Positions 1 to 8,094 of a stretch of DNA of 50,281 nucleotides are shown here, in pieces. The notes beneath the pieces were generated by a model. It was given only the letters and a program-made list of their open reading frames with translations. It was not told the DNA's origin and made no database searches. The DNA is from Candidatus Bilophila faecipullorum (lineage in GTDB: Bacteria; Desulfobacterota; Desulfovibrionia; Desulfovibrionales; Desulfovibrionaceae). Within the stretch, counting starts at the first letter, position 1. Each line of letters opens with the position of its first letter. Where the stretch lies: NCBI GenBank assembly GCA_944326695.1, contig CALVEZ010000026.1, positions 1 to 50,281 of the forward strand, given 5' to 3'. The position numbers and the translations under genes are program-made.

Positions 1-97
1 CTGGTCCGTTTTTCCCCGGCGCTCCCTGCGTCTCCGTCTGCCGCCGGCCACTCGCCGGGCCTCCCTTCCCCCGGTCTTCTCCCCGCCCAGCCCTCAA

Positions 98-1315
98 CTA
101 TCTCGTCTTCAGCTCCACAAGCCCCTTGTCCCGGTCCATCTCGGCGAGCTTGCGCTTGGCGAGGCGGATGTACTGGAGCACGGGCCGCCGGGCGATGCAG
201 ACGTAGCCGCACAGCCCGCATTCGAGGCAGGATTCGATATGTTCGGCACGGCAACGCTCGTGCAGGGCGAATTCCGCGTAACGGCTGAGCGCGCTCGGGC
301 TGAGCCGGGCCGGGCAGACGAGCACGCAGGCCCCGCAGCTTATGCAGGGGCTGTGCCCTTCCATGGGCGGGATGGTCCCGGCTTCGACCACGAACAGGCC
401 GTAGGTGCCCTTGGTCACGCTGCGGTCGAAGCGGTCGAGGCTCTCGCCGCGCAGAGGGCCGCCGCGGACCACGGTGTCCCCGTCCTTGGGGGTAATGTTG
501 GCGAAGCGCAAAAGCTCCCCGATGGTCGAGCCGTCGCGCACGATGTAGTTCCCGGAATGCTCGTAGCTGCCGATGGTGACCACGGTTTCGATGAGCGGCT
601 TGCCGAGCCGCCCCACCCGGCCGAGGCTCCAGATGTTGTGCAGGCCGACGATGCCCACGCCCTCGGGGTTTTCCTCGCCCGTCACCGCCTTGATGACCAG
701 CTTGTCCACCGAGTTGGGATATTCCGGCTCGACGTAGGCCAGCGGGATGCCGTCATAGGCCACCTTTGAGCCCTTGGGCACGGCGAGGATCACCTCGTCG
801 GCGCGGGCCATGCGGCGGTGCAGCTCCATCCCGGCGCGCAGGTTTTCGATGTGCGAGACGAGCATGGGCTCGGCCCACGTCACGCCGGGGTCGGGGTTCA
901 GGGCGTTGATGATGAGCGTCTTGCAGCGGCGGCCAAGCGAGCGCGTGTTCACCCCCATCTTTTTGACGGCAAGGGCGAGTTCGTCGCCTTCAAGCCCCTG
1001 CCCGAGCAGATCGACGGGCTCCACCTCGGGCGCGTCCTTGGCGGGCTCGGTCCCGGTGATGAAGATGCTGCGCTCGGTGATCTCGCTCACCTCGCCGTGG
1101 ATGGAGGCGAAGAGATCGCCCTTGCCCGGCGCCGGGTGCTCGGCGAGCAGCATCCCCGGATAGACCGGGCTTTTCTTCTTGAGGCCCGGGACCACCGTAA
1201 AGCCCTCGCGGTTGAGCCGCACGAAGGAAGGCATGGGGCCATAGCTGAAACGCTGCGTCACCCCGTAGACGAGATGGAAGCGGGGATCGTTCAGTATCTG
1301 AAAACGTTGCTTCAT
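98..1315 (-). CDS. rnfC: Rnf complex subunit RnfC
   Basis: RnfC is the membrane-associated cytoplasmic subunit of the Rnf complex, the ion-translocating ferredoxin:NAD oxidoreductase; in the family it binds NADH and FMN and passes electrons through iron-sulfur clusters. The 405-residue protein carries two cluster motifs near the C-terminus, CISCGACVLVCP (324-335) and CLECGLCGYVC (363-373), after an N-terminal half of the length usual for the family. The ATG is 10 bases after the stop of the decaheme cytochrome gene, so the two are co-transcribed; the ribosome site there is weak (GGCGGA), suggesting coupling to the upstream gene. The next operon gene (rnfD is expected) would lie left of the window. 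Family assignment is firm; enzymatic detail is from the family. Confidence 0.93.
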   Translation of the reverse strand: MKQRFQILNDPRFHLVYGVTQRFSYGPMPSFVRLNREGFTVVPGLKKKSPVYPGMLLAEHPAPGKGDLFASIHGEVSEITERSIFITGTEPAKDAPEVEPVDLLGQGLEGDELALAVKKMGVNTRSLGRRCKTLIINALNPDPGVTWAEPMLVSHIENLRAGMELHRRMARADEVILAVPKGSKVAYDGIPLAYVEPEYPNSVDKLVIKAVTGEENPEGVGIVGLHNIWSLGRVGRLGKPLIETVVTIGSYEHSGNYIVRDGSTIGELLRFANITPKDGDTVVRGGPLRGESLDRFDRSVTKGTYGLFVVEAGTIPPMEGHSPCISCGACVLVCPARLSPSALSRYAEFALHERCRAEHIESCLECGLCGYVCIARRPVLQYIRLAKRKLAEMDRDKGLVELKTR

Positions 1316-1325
1316 GATTGTCCGC

Positions 1326-2105
1326 CTATTTCATGTGGCACTGGTTGCACTGGTCCTTGCGGAACGGCCCCTTGCCGAGCTTCTCGTGGCAGGTCATGCA
1401 CTGGCCGTGGAAGGCGGCCATGCGGTCGGGGATAAGCTCCTTGATCTTGGCCCCCTCGTGGCAGATCACGCAGTTGGCGTCCGCGGGATCGACGTCCACC
1501 CCTTCCCCGGCGGCGAAAGCCTTGCGGTTGTCCGTAAAGGAATGGCAATTCACGCAGCCCTTCACGCCCGCGGCGAACCATTCCTCATGGCAGGACGCGC
1601 ACTTCTGATGAGTGGCGGCCTTTATGTCCGGGATGCCCCCCATCGGCTTGCCGAGGTGACAGGCCGAACAGCGGCCCGGCTCGGGCTCGATGTCGGCGTC
1701 GGCATGATGGCAGTCGGTGCAGGAGGAGGCGTATTCCGTGGCGTGGGCCTCGTGATCCCACTTGGCCGCCGCGAAAGACATGTGATGGCAGGTGGCGCAG
1801 GTCGTCTCGTCGTCCGAGAAGGCGGCGACGTGGTCGTCGCGGAAGCTTCCCTCAAAATCGATCCCGTGGCAGGCCCCACAAGGCTGGACGTTGTCGCGGG
1901 GCGTCGCGGATTCGTGATGGCAGGTCTCGCAGGCCACCTTGTACTCTTCGGCGTGCCGCTGATGGTCGAAGACCACCCGGCCACCGGGATTATCGAGCAC
2001 AAGGCGGACGGGCCTCTTTTCCGTGGAATCCTGAGAGTAGCCAAGGACCGCCACCAGCGCCATAAGGCAGCAAAAAACGGTGACAAAAACGTAACGTCGC
2101 GGCAT
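1326..2105 (-). CDS. decaheme c-type cytochrome of the rnf operon
   Basis: Periplasmic multiheme cytochrome predicted to exchange electrons with the Rnf complex, linking periplasmic cytochrome c pools to ferredoxin/NAD. The 259-residue protein starts with a hydrophobic signal or anchor (residues 6-23) and has exactly ten CxxCH heme motifs (CETCH, CGACH, CATCH, CTDCH, CSACH, CASCH, CVNCH, CVICH, CMTCH, CNQCH), with many extra His residues that can serve as second axial ligands. A ten-heme cytochrome gene immediately before rnfC is the Desulfovibrio arrangement and is the strongest taxonomic clue in the window. No Cys lipobox is visible, so it is either soluble periplasmic or anchored by its uncleaved N-terminus. 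Confidence 0.93.
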   Translation of the reverse strand: MPRRYVFVTVFCCLMALVAVLGYSQDSTEKRPVRLVLDNPGGRVVFDHQRHAEEYKVACETCHHESATPRDNVQPCGACHGIDFEGSFRDDHVAAFSDDETTCATCHHMSFAAAKWDHEAHATEYASSCTDCHHADADIEPEPGRCSACHLGKPMGGIPDIKAATHQKCASCHEEWFAAGVKGCVNCHSFTDNRKAFAAGEGVDVDPADANCVICHEGAKIKELIPDRMAAFHGQCMTCHEKLGKGPFRKDQCNQCHMK

Positions 2106-2625
2106 GATACCTTTTCCTTGCTTAGAAATGCCACAGGCCCCAAGAGGGTGTAGCCGTTATCATGCCACAGCGCGGCCTCTTTGGGAAGGTGTCCGAAGCG
2201 ACTCGGAGGCATATCTTTTTTCACAAGGAGACTCCGAAAAACGCGCCCCCTTCTTCCCCTGCGCCGTTGGTTCAAAAAAAGACAAACAAGCATCGCAAGA
2301 TGTGGCGTGCTCCCCACGCCCCGCCCGACGGAAAAAAGGGTCTTGGTGCTTATCCCCTGCAATAACGGGCAAGTCCCAATCATCACGAAGCGATCCTTTT
2401 TCCCGTTGCTCCACGCCAGTCAGGGAAACGCCTTGTGAAGCTCCCGTTCGGTGGCGTGGACGTCGTTGCCCCACGCGCAGTGGGAAACGCCCTATCGTGA
2501 CGGCTGCAAATCCATATAGGCAACCTTGTCCTGCCTGCGGCGGACAAGCGGCGGCCTTAACGTTTCCTTCACGCCGCCCCGTTTAGGGTGTATTCTACAC
2601 AAACAGCAAACCAAAGGAGTGCGAT
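2106..2625. other. divergent intergenic region (rnf operon / ygiW-like gene)
   Basis: About 520 bases without a convincing gene; the short open frames here lack ribosome sites and coding-like composition. It must contain the promoter of the leftward cytochrome-rnf operon and of the rightward ygiW-like gene. An AAAGGAG ribosome site lies at 2613-2619 for the latter. The part from 2345 to 2550 contains imperfect palindromic repeats at about 60-base spacing, described separately. Confidence 0.6.
2405..2492 (-). repeat. CRISPR-like degenerate repeat, 32-base spacer, repeat
   Basis: Two 28-base repeats (2405-2432 and 2465-2492) share GTTGC-YCCACGC at the start and GGGAAACGCC at the end, with one internal one-base indel, and are separated by exactly 32 bases. 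Read on the minus strand they follow the plan of type I-E repeats: G.GTT.CCC, a GC-rich centre, then GTGGGGCAAC. A third, weaker unit at 2345-2376 (minus strand ends in GGGGATAAG) lies 60 bases further left. Repeat length, spacer length and palindromic core fit a decayed type I-E array, but there are only two good copies and no cas genes in the window, so chance or another kind of structured element is possible. Confidence 0.3.
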
Positions 2626-2997
2626 ATGCGTTACGTTATGGCCGTGCTGCTGGCCCTTTCCCTTTCCATTCCGGCTTTTGCGGGCTTTGAAGGCCCCGGC
2701 ACCGCTCAGGGCGGTTTCGACGGCCCCGGCTTGCAGCGCGTCACGCAGGCCGCGCAGGTCCGGCAGGCCCGCGACGACGCCCCCTGCACGCTGGAAGGTT
2801 TCATCGTCGAACGGATCGGCAAGGAAAAGTACACGTTTGAGGACGCCTCGGGCCGCGTGACCGTCGAGATCGACGATCGCGTCTTCGGCGGGGCCAGAGT
2901 GACGCCCCGCACGCGGGTCAGGCTGGTAGGCGAAGTGGAAGATGAGGATTTCGCCCCCAACAAGGTGGATGTGCGCTATCTGGAAGTGCTGAACTGA
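2626..2997 (+). CDS. YgiW/YdeI-type periplasmic OB-fold (BOF) protein
   Basis: Small exported protein of the bacterial OB-fold family (YgiW/YdeI), linked in other bacteria to stress tolerance and often encoded just before a QseBC-type two-component system. The 123-residue product has a clear signal peptide (residues 1-20, ending AFAG), a Gly-rich start of the mature protein, then the OB-fold region from about residue 50: a CTLEGFIVERIG strand, a KYTFEDASG turn, and VTVEIDD and RVRLVGEVE strands typical of the family. A good ribosome site (AAAGGAG) lies 7 bases before the ATG. The neighbouring regulator and kinase genes support the ygiW-qseB-qseC layout. The ligand is unknown. Confidence 0.85.
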   Translation: MRYVMAVLLALSLSIPAFAGFEGPGTAQGGFDGPGLQRVTQAAQVRQARDDAPCTLEGFIVERIGKEKYTFEDASGRVTVEIDDRVFGGARVTPRTRVRLVGEVEDEDFAPNKVDVRYLEVLN

Positions 2998-3162
2998 TGC
3001 CTCCGGCACGGGTGGGGAGGCCCGCCTCCCCGCTCGGGGCCATGCCGGGCGCGGCCCTCCGAATGGTCCGGTCGACCTGCGGGCCTGACCACGGTCCGAT
3101 CCCGAAAAGGCCACTTCCTTTTGGGGGCCGTTTGGCATACCCCCTTATAAAAGGAGGGTCGT

Positions 3163-3855
3163 ATGAGCGCAGACAGCATCCGCGCGCTGATCATCGAGGA
3201 CAATCAGGACATCACCGCCAACCTCTACGCCTTTCTGGAACCGCTGGGCTATCGGCTTGACTGCGCGGCCAGCGGCGCGGCGGGGCTCGAACGGGCCACG
3301 GGCGGCGGCTTCGACGTCATCGTGCTGGACGTCATGCTTCCGGGCATGGACGGCCTGACGCTGTGCCGCACGCTGCGCGAACGTTACGGCGATCCCACGC
3401 CCATCCTCATGCTCACGGCCCGGGACACCGTGGCGGATCGCGTGGCCGGGCTGGATTGCGGAGCCGACGACTATCTGATCAAGCCCTTTTCCATGAAGGA
3501 ACTGGATGCCCGCCTGCGCGCGCTGGTGCGCCGGGCACAGGGGCGGCAGGCCCGCACCGCGCTGCGCTGGGAAGACGTGGAACTCGACCCGGCGGCCCAC
3601 AGCGCGCACCGCAGCGGTCTGCCCCTGCGCCTCAGCCCCACGGGTTTCGTCATCCTTGAAACCCTCTTGCGGGCCGCGCCCGGCATCGTGCCCCGCGCCG
3701 AACTCGAAGAGGCCATCTGGGGCGACTCCCCGCCGGACAGCGACGCCCTGCGCACGCACATCCACGACCTGCGCCAGAAGCTTGACAAACCCTTCTCCAC
3801 CCCCCTCCTCAAGACCATCCCCCATGTGGGCTACGCGCTGACGAAACATGCATGA
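3163..3855 (+). CDS. OmpR-family response regulator (QseB-like position)
   Basis: DNA-binding response regulator of 230 residues. The receiver domain (about 6-120) has the acidic pair E12/D13, the phosphoacceptor D56 in VIVLDVMLPGMDG, the switch Thr in MLTARD and the conserved Lys in DDYLIKPF. The C-terminal winged helix (about 135-228) ends in the usual HIHDLRQKLDKP...IPHVGYAL pattern of OmpR/PhoB proteins. An AAGGAGGG ribosome site sits just before the ATG. Its stop lies before the partner kinase gene, and a YgiW-type gene precedes it, an arrangement like ygiW-qseBC. The signal and targets cannot be read from sequence; GC-rich inverted elements at 2998-3160 may be promoter or terminator material. 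Confidence 0.93.
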   Translation: MSADSIRALIIEDNQDITANLYAFLEPLGYRLDCAASGAAGLERATGGGFDVIVLDVMLPGMDGLTLCRTLRERYGDPTPILMLTARDTVADRVAGLDCGADDYLIKPFSMKELDARLRALVRRAQGRQARTALRWEDVELDPAAHSAHRSGLPLRLSPTGFVILETLLRAAPGIVPRAELEEAIWGDSPPDSDALRTHIHDLRQKLDKPFSTPLLKTIPHVGYALTKHA

Positions 3856-4297
3856 TCCCGCCCCGCGCCGCTTCCTTTCCGTCCTGTCTTCCTTCCGCCG
3901 GGCCGCCCGCACCCTGACGGCGAGGGCAGTCCGGGTTTTTCGGCTGTTCCTGTGCCGCGTGGCCGACCGTGGCCCGGAGGTAAAGCCCGCCCGTTGCCCC
4001 CGCCGGGCCGAGGGCACCGACCGTGCCTTTCTCAGCACGTCCCCGCTTTCCCGGTCGATCCGCCGCGCCCCACACGCCGCCCCCTGCCGAGTGCTGATTG
4101 AGGGGGTGCGCCGGGCTGTCCGGGCCTTTTTCTCCCGCAAGGCCGCCTCTCCCCCGCCCGGCCCGGATTGCCGCCCCGCTCTCGTGGGGCCTGTGCGCCC
4201 GCGCTCGGGAAAGGAGGCTGGCTCTTGCGCCGCCTCCGGCCTGTTCCGGGCGCTTGTCCGGCGCGTGCCGATCTTTTCCCGGGGGCTGGCCGGAGAA
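3856..4297 (+). other. unexplained open spacer between regulator and kinase genes
   Basis: An ATG at 3848 overlapping the regulator stop is in frame with the kinase, and no stop occurs in between, so the kinase could formally carry 150 extra residues. The translation of this stretch is rich in Arg, Pro, Ala and Cys with no domain-like pattern, which looks non-coding. A strong AAAGGAGG ribosome site at 4210-4217 is followed by a TTG (4225) that is out of frame with the kinase. I see no RNA gene or mobile element; it may be a decayed insertion or a structured intercistronic region. Confidence 0.4.
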
Positions 4298-5626
4298 ATG
4301 GCCGGACGCTTGCGCCGCCGTTCGCTCAAGCGGCGGCTCATGGAAGCCTTTTTCCTCCTCGCCCTGACCAGCGGGGCCGTCTTCAGCCTCAGCGCCTACC
4401 TGACTTACGACGCCATCGTCACGCACGTCGTCCGCTGGCATATGGAACCCATCCTGCGCCTTCTGGTGACGGCGGAGGCCGGCGGAAAGGACGCCGCACA
4501 AAAGGGCCTGCCCGCGAGCGAGGTTCTGGCGGAGAGCCTGCGGGTGAAATGGCGCACGGGCGACGCCATCCCGGAAGACCTGCGGCCCGGGCGCTCCAGC
4601 GGGCGCGAACTGGTACGCATCGAGCGGGACCGCTACGCCCTGACCTACCGCGACGACAAAGGCAACGACTACGCCGTAATCGGCAAGATCAAGGACCTCG
4701 ACGATCTGGAAGAGGTCATGCTCGACGTCCTCCTCGCCTGCGTCTCGGGGAGCCTTCTGGCGGCGGGCCTGCTGGCGTGGTGGCTCGGACGCCGCCTCAT
4801 CACCCCGCTGCTGGAGCTTGCCCGCCGGGTCAAGGCGGGGGAGGCGCTCGACGGAACCCCGCTCTGCGCCCGCGAGGACGAGGTGGGCGCGCTGGCCCGG
4901 GCCTTTGCCGGACGCGAACGGACGCTGCGCGACTTCCTGAACCGCGAGCAGCTTTTCACCGGGGACGTCAGCCATGAGCTGCGCACGCCCCTCACGGTCC
5001 TGCAGGGCGGCGCGGAAATCCTTGAAAGCCGTCTGTCCGGCACGCCGCAGGGAACCGATCTCCTCCCGGTGGTGGAGCGGATGCAACGCACCATTGCCTC
5101 CATGACGGCCACGGTGGGCACCATGCTCCTCCTCGCGCGCAAGCCCGAACAGCTGGAACGCCGCGACTTTGATTTCAGCGCGCTGGCCCGGCAGGAAACG
5201 GAAAACGCCCGCCGCCTCCTTGCCGGGCGGGACGTGTCCCTGCGTTGTTGCGTGCCGGAAACCCTGCCCCTGCGCGGCAATCCCGAGCTGGCCGCCCTCG
5301 TCCTGCACAACCTCCTCGACAACGCCTGCCGCTACACCGCACGCGGGGCCATCAGCCTTGAAGCCGACGCTGCCGGGTTCACGCTCACCGACACCGCGCC
5401 GCCCATCGATCCCGGCGTGCGCGCCCGCATGTTCGAGCGCGGCGTCCGGGGCACGGCCCGCACGCCCGGCAGCGGCCTCGGCCTCTCCCTTGTCCAGCGC
5501 GGCTGCGAACGCCTCGGCTGGAGCGTCGGCCACGAGGCATGGGAAGGCGGCAACCGTTTCCACGTCCGCTTCGGGCCCTGGGACGCGCCGCCCTCCGGCC
5601 TGCGTCCTGATACTCAGTCGCCCTGA
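4298..5626 (+). CDS. sensor histidine kinase (QseC-like position)
   Basis: Membrane sensor kinase partnered with the preceding regulator. From the ATG at 4298 (GGAG just upstream) it has 442 residues: an Arg-rich cytoplasmic start, transmembrane segment 1 (MEAFFLLALTSGAVFSLSAY), a short periplasmic sensor, transmembrane segment 2 (LLACVSGSLLAAGLLAWWLG), a HAMP linker (RRLITPLLELARRVKAG), the dimerisation/phosphoacceptor motif GDVSHELRTPLTVLQG with His about residue 226, an N box (LHNLLDNACRYT) and a G box (RTPGSGLGLSLVQ). The start is uncertain: an in-frame ATG at 3848 overlaps the regulator gene and would add 150 low-quality residues; GTG at 4265 is another option. Kinase identity is certain, the stimulus is not known. 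Confidence 0.88.
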   Translation: MAGRLRRRSLKRRLMEAFFLLALTSGAVFSLSAYLTYDAIVTHVVRWHMEPILRLLVTAEAGGKDAAQKGLPASEVLAESLRVKWRTGDAIPEDLRPGRSSGRELVRIERDRYALTYRDDKGNDYAVIGKIKDLDDLEEVMLDVLLACVSGSLLAAGLLAWWLGRRLITPLLELARRVKAGEALDGTPLCAREDEVGALARAFAGRERTLRDFLNREQLFTGDVSHELRTPLTVLQGGAEILESRLSGTPQGTDLLPVVERMQRTIASMTATVGTMLLLARKPEQLERRDFDFSALARQETENARRLLAGRDVSLRCCVPETLPLRGNPELAALVLHNLLDNACRYTARGAISLEADAAGFTLTDTAPPIDPGVRARMFERGVRGTARTPGSGLGLSLVQRGCERLGWSVGHEAWEGGNRFHVRFGPWDAPPSGLRPDTQSP

Positions 5627-5660
5627 GGACAACTCATTGAAAAGAAGAGAAAAGAAGACC

Positions 5661-5717
5661 TACACTCCTCTTGAGGCCGTTTTTTCTTAAAGCGGTACTT
5701 GAAGAAAAAGGAGTGTA
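5661..5717 (+). promoter_or_regulatory. predicted hairpin covering the Shine-Dalgarno of the DJ-1/PfpI gene
   Basis: TACACTCC (5661-5668) is the exact complement of GGAGTGTA (5710-5717), which contains the Shine-Dalgarno GGAG of the gene starting at 5720. Nested inside, TTTTTCTT (5681-5688) pairs with AAGAAAAA (5702-5709), leaving a 13-base loop and a left-side bulge. The coaxial stems would hide the ribosome site, as in RNA thermometers or ligand-responsive leaders. This is a prediction from base pairing only. Confidence 0.45.
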
Positions 5718-5719
5718 CC

Positions 5720-6409
5720 ATGATGGACAAAAAAATCCTCTTCGCCGTCACCAGCAACGGCAAGAAAGGCGATACGGGCGAGAGCACGGGCTATTATCTG
5801 AGCGAGGTCGCGCATCCGTGGAATGTTCTGCACCGTGCGGGCTATGACATCGACTTCATCAGCCCCAAAGGTGGCAAACCTCCGGTGGAAGCGGTGGACC
5901 TTGACGATCCGCTGAACGCCGCCTTTTGGAATGATGAGGCAGGGCGGGGCCGCGTGGAGCGCAGCCGCAGGCCGGACGAAATCGATTCCGACGACTACGC
6001 CGCCCTCTTTTTCGCGGGCGGGCACGGGACCATGTGGGATTTCCCGGGCAACCCGGAACTGGCAAAGCTCATCCTCGCCTTCCACGGGGAGGACAAAGTC
6101 ATCGCCGCCGTCTGCCACGGCCCCTCGGCGCTGGCCGACGTGAAGCTCGAAAACGGGCGCTATCTGGTGGAAGGCAAAAGAATCAACGCCTTTACCGACG
6201 ACGAAGAGCGCGCCGTGGGTATGGACAAGATCGTCCCCTTCCTCTTGGAAAGCAGGCTGATCGAGCGCGGAGCGCGTTTTGAGAAATCCGGCCTGTGGCA
6301 GCCCCACGTCGCCGTGGACGGGCGGCTCATAACCGGACAGAATCCCCAGTCCGCCACGGGCGTGGGCGAGGCCATGCTGCGGCTGCTACGCGAAGGGGCC
6401 TCCCTCTAA
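5720..6409 (+). CDS. DJ-1/PfpI-family protein (Hsp31-like)
   Basis: Member of the DJ-1/PfpI superfamily, class-I glutamine-amidotransferase-like fold; relatives act as glyoxalase-III, deglycase or chaperone-type stress proteins. With the start at ATG 5720 (AAAAAGGAG upstream; the earlier TTG at 5699 is rejected because it lies before the ribosome site) it has 229 residues. The nucleophile elbow AAVCHGPSAL places the catalytic Cys at residue 132, with His next to it, and the FFAGGHGTMWDFP segment near residue 98 is the family's oxyanion/Glu region. It stands alone after the kinase gene and its leader is predicted to be structured. The exact substrate cannot be told from sequence. Confidence 0.9.
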   Translation: MMDKKILFAVTSNGKKGDTGESTGYYLSEVAHPWNVLHRAGYDIDFISPKGGKPPVEAVDLDDPLNAAFWNDEAGRGRVERSRRPDEIDSDDYAALFFAGGHGTMWDFPGNPELAKLILAFHGEDKVIAAVCHGPSALADVKLENGRYLVEGKRINAFTDDEERAVGMDKIVPFLLESRLIERGARFEKSGLWQPHVAVDGRLITGQNPQSATGVGEAMLRLLREGASL

Positions 6410-7165
6410 GCGGCTGAAGGCGCGGAAAAAACAGGGTGCGGGGACAAGGCCGCAGGGCGAAAGGAAAACGCGGCGAGGAGCGGGCACCGGATGTATACCC
6501 CGATCATAAGGAACGGGCACCGGATGCATACCCCGATCATGTCGAATGAATTGAGTTTTATTCTGAATGTGACGGGAAGAATGTAACGAAAAGACGGGGG
6601 CGCGGACAAGTACTCATGCGAGCGGACAAGAGTCCTGAGAATGGAAAAGGTATGAATCCATAGAAGCATGGAGAATACTAAAAGCCCGCTACGCCCTGAG
6701 GAAAGCTTGACCGCCCCCGCTTCCCCGCCTCTTTCCGGGCCTTGTCCCCGCTCCTGTTTTCCCGCCCTTGGTCAGGCAAACGCCGCGCCGCCAAAACGTT
6801 TCCATTAAGGCTCGAGCCGAATGGACGAAGGGCGGCAGAGGAACGGCGGCGCAGGGTACGTCTTGCCCGTATGAGGTTCTGTTGCTCTGAACCTACCTGA
6901 ATAAAAGAGGTTCTACGCGGTCTTACGGAAAGAGGCTCCTTCATAAGGGATAACATCCCTCATCCATCGAGTGCCCGATCCCAGACGGCATGGCTCGGGA
7001 TCGCTCCCGTTCTCACGGGCTCCTTCGCGCGTCCTGACGCCTCGTGAGGCATGTTCCCGGCAAGACCTTTCCCCCGGCGGAAGACGCGGCGGCGCGGCAA
7101 ACCGAACTTTTTCGGAGGCGCAACGTCGGGGCCTTCTCCGCTTGCGGCGGCCTGCCGGACTACGG
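6410..7165. other. long intergenic region without a recognisable gene
   Basis: About 755 bases. No open frame has a ribosome site or protein-like composition. Visible items are a 27-base sequence repeated at 33-base spacing (6481-6507 and 6514-6540), two GCGGACAAG copies (6602 and 6622), and a small hairpin AGGGAT-AAC-ATCCCT (6946-6960). It lies between convergent genes (DJ-1 gene ending rightward, tonB operon ending leftward), so terminators are expected but I cannot point to a classical one. Confidence 0.5.
6481..6540. repeat. two-copy 27-base direct repeat
   Basis: CGGGCACCGGATGYATACCC followed by CGATCAT occurs at 6481-6507 and again at 6514-6540, differing at one base (T/C), with a six-base spacer. 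It is a local tandem duplication in non-coding DNA; no function is evident. Confidence 0.8.
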
Positions 7166-7678
7166 TCAACGCAGGCCGTATTGGTATTTGACGTGCAGCA
7201 TGACGGGGATGGGCCCGGAGCCGATGAGGGCGGGGCGCTTCACCTTGCCGCTGGCGGCGAGCACGGCCCGGCGCGCGGCCTCGTCGAGGCGGGGGGAACC
7301 GGAGGAGAGGCGCAATTCCGGCTCGGTGAACGTGCCGTCTGGCCGCACGATGAAGGCATAGGCGGCCACGCCGATAAGCCCGGTGTCGCCCGCGTCCAGC
7401 CGCCGGGCGTGCACGGCCTCGTCGATGTCGTCGAGATAGCGCAGAAAGGCTTCCCTCTTGCGGTCGGCGGCTTCGGCCTCGGCCACGTCGCCGGGGCGGG
7501 CGGCCTCCACGCCGAGGCCCTTTTCCCGCACGGCGGCCACGGCCGGGGATTCCATGTCCATCTGAATCACCGTGTGGAAGGCGGGGGGCGCCTCCTCGGG
7601 CGCGGGCGCGCGCAGCAAGAGAAAATGCGCGAACAGGGACAGGGCAATCCCCGTGATCAGGCATTCCTTGTCCGTCAT
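7166..7678 (-). CDS. TonB-family energy transducer
   Basis: Short TonB-like protein (170 residues) that would couple the ExbB/ExbD proton channel to outer-membrane receptors. One N-terminal membrane anchor (about residues 8-24), a short Pro/Glu/Ala-rich spacer, then a C-terminal TonB/TolA-type domain with the VRPDGTFTEPELRLSSGSPRLDEAARRAVLAAS pattern (seen around residues 110-145) and the closing VMLHVKYQYGLR strand. Its ATG overlaps the exbD stop as ATGA, indicating translational coupling; it is the last gene of a three-gene operon. The spacer is much shorter than in E. coli TonB, as is common for operon-encoded paralogues. No receptor gene is adjacent, so the transported ligand is unknown. 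Confidence 0.82.
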   Translation of the reverse strand: MTDKECLITGIALSLFAHFLLLRAPAPEEAPPAFHTVIQMDMESPAVAAVREKGLGVEAARPGDVAEAEAADRKREAFLRYLDDIDEAVHARRLDAGDTGLIGVAAYAFIVRPDGTFTEPELRLSSGSPRLDEAARRAVLAASGKVKRPALIGSGPIPVMLHVKYQYGLR

Positions 7679-8094
7679 TGGGCGGCCTCTTCCGGGGCGG
7701 CGGTGGCGATGAGCATCTTTTCCCCGCCCTGCATCCGCACTTCGTCCACGATGAAGATGAGCGCCTCGACCGGGGCCCCGGGCGCGGCCTTGAGCACGAG
7801 CTGACCGGGACGCCGTTTAAAGTCGCGGACAATCCCCTGTATTTTCACGCGGATGTCGGAACGGGCCACAGGCACGCCGTCGCAGAGGAAGGAGCCGTCC
7901 GTCAACAGCCGGATTTCCGTCACCCGGCCCGAAAGCGGTTGCCCGCTGTGCGCCGGAGGCAGATCGAGATCGATCCCCCGCACGGCGAAGGACGCGGCCA
8001 GAATGAAAAAAATGAGGAGGATGAACACCACGTCGATGAGCGGGGTCAAATCGGGCCCGTCATCCCGATCAGAGGCGGCTTTCAGGTTCAGCAT
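7675..8094 (-). CDS. exbD: ExbD/TolR-family protein
   Basis: Biopolymer transport protein of 139 residues, the proton-channel partner of ExbB. It has the family signature: a short cytoplasmic start with DLTPLIDVVFILLIFFILAAS (about residues 15-35), in which the Asp of LIDV is the conserved membrane-embedded protonatable residue, followed by a small periplasmic domain (VRGIDLDLPPA...LVLKAAPGAPVEALIFIVDEVRMQG). It overlaps exbB by 7 bases and tonB by 4, so all three are made from one message. Confidence 0.92.
   Translation of the reverse strand: MLNLKAASDRDDGPDLTPLIDVVFILLIFFILAASFAVRGIDLDLPPAHSGQPLSGRVTEIRLLTDGSFLCDGVPVARSDIRVKIQGIVRDFKRRPGQLVLKAAPGAPVEALIFIVDEVRMQGGEKMLIATAAPEEAAQ

Noticed and set aside
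3809..5632. 607-codon open frame on minus, antisense to the regulator/kinase genes
   Set aside because: GC-rich shadow frame; the plus strand has clear HAMP, H, N and G box motifs, while the minus product has no domain pattern or ribosome site.
6406..6956. two minus-strand frames of about 90 codons
   Set aside because: Low-complexity Ser/Arg/Pro translations, no ribosome sites, and they include the tandem duplication.
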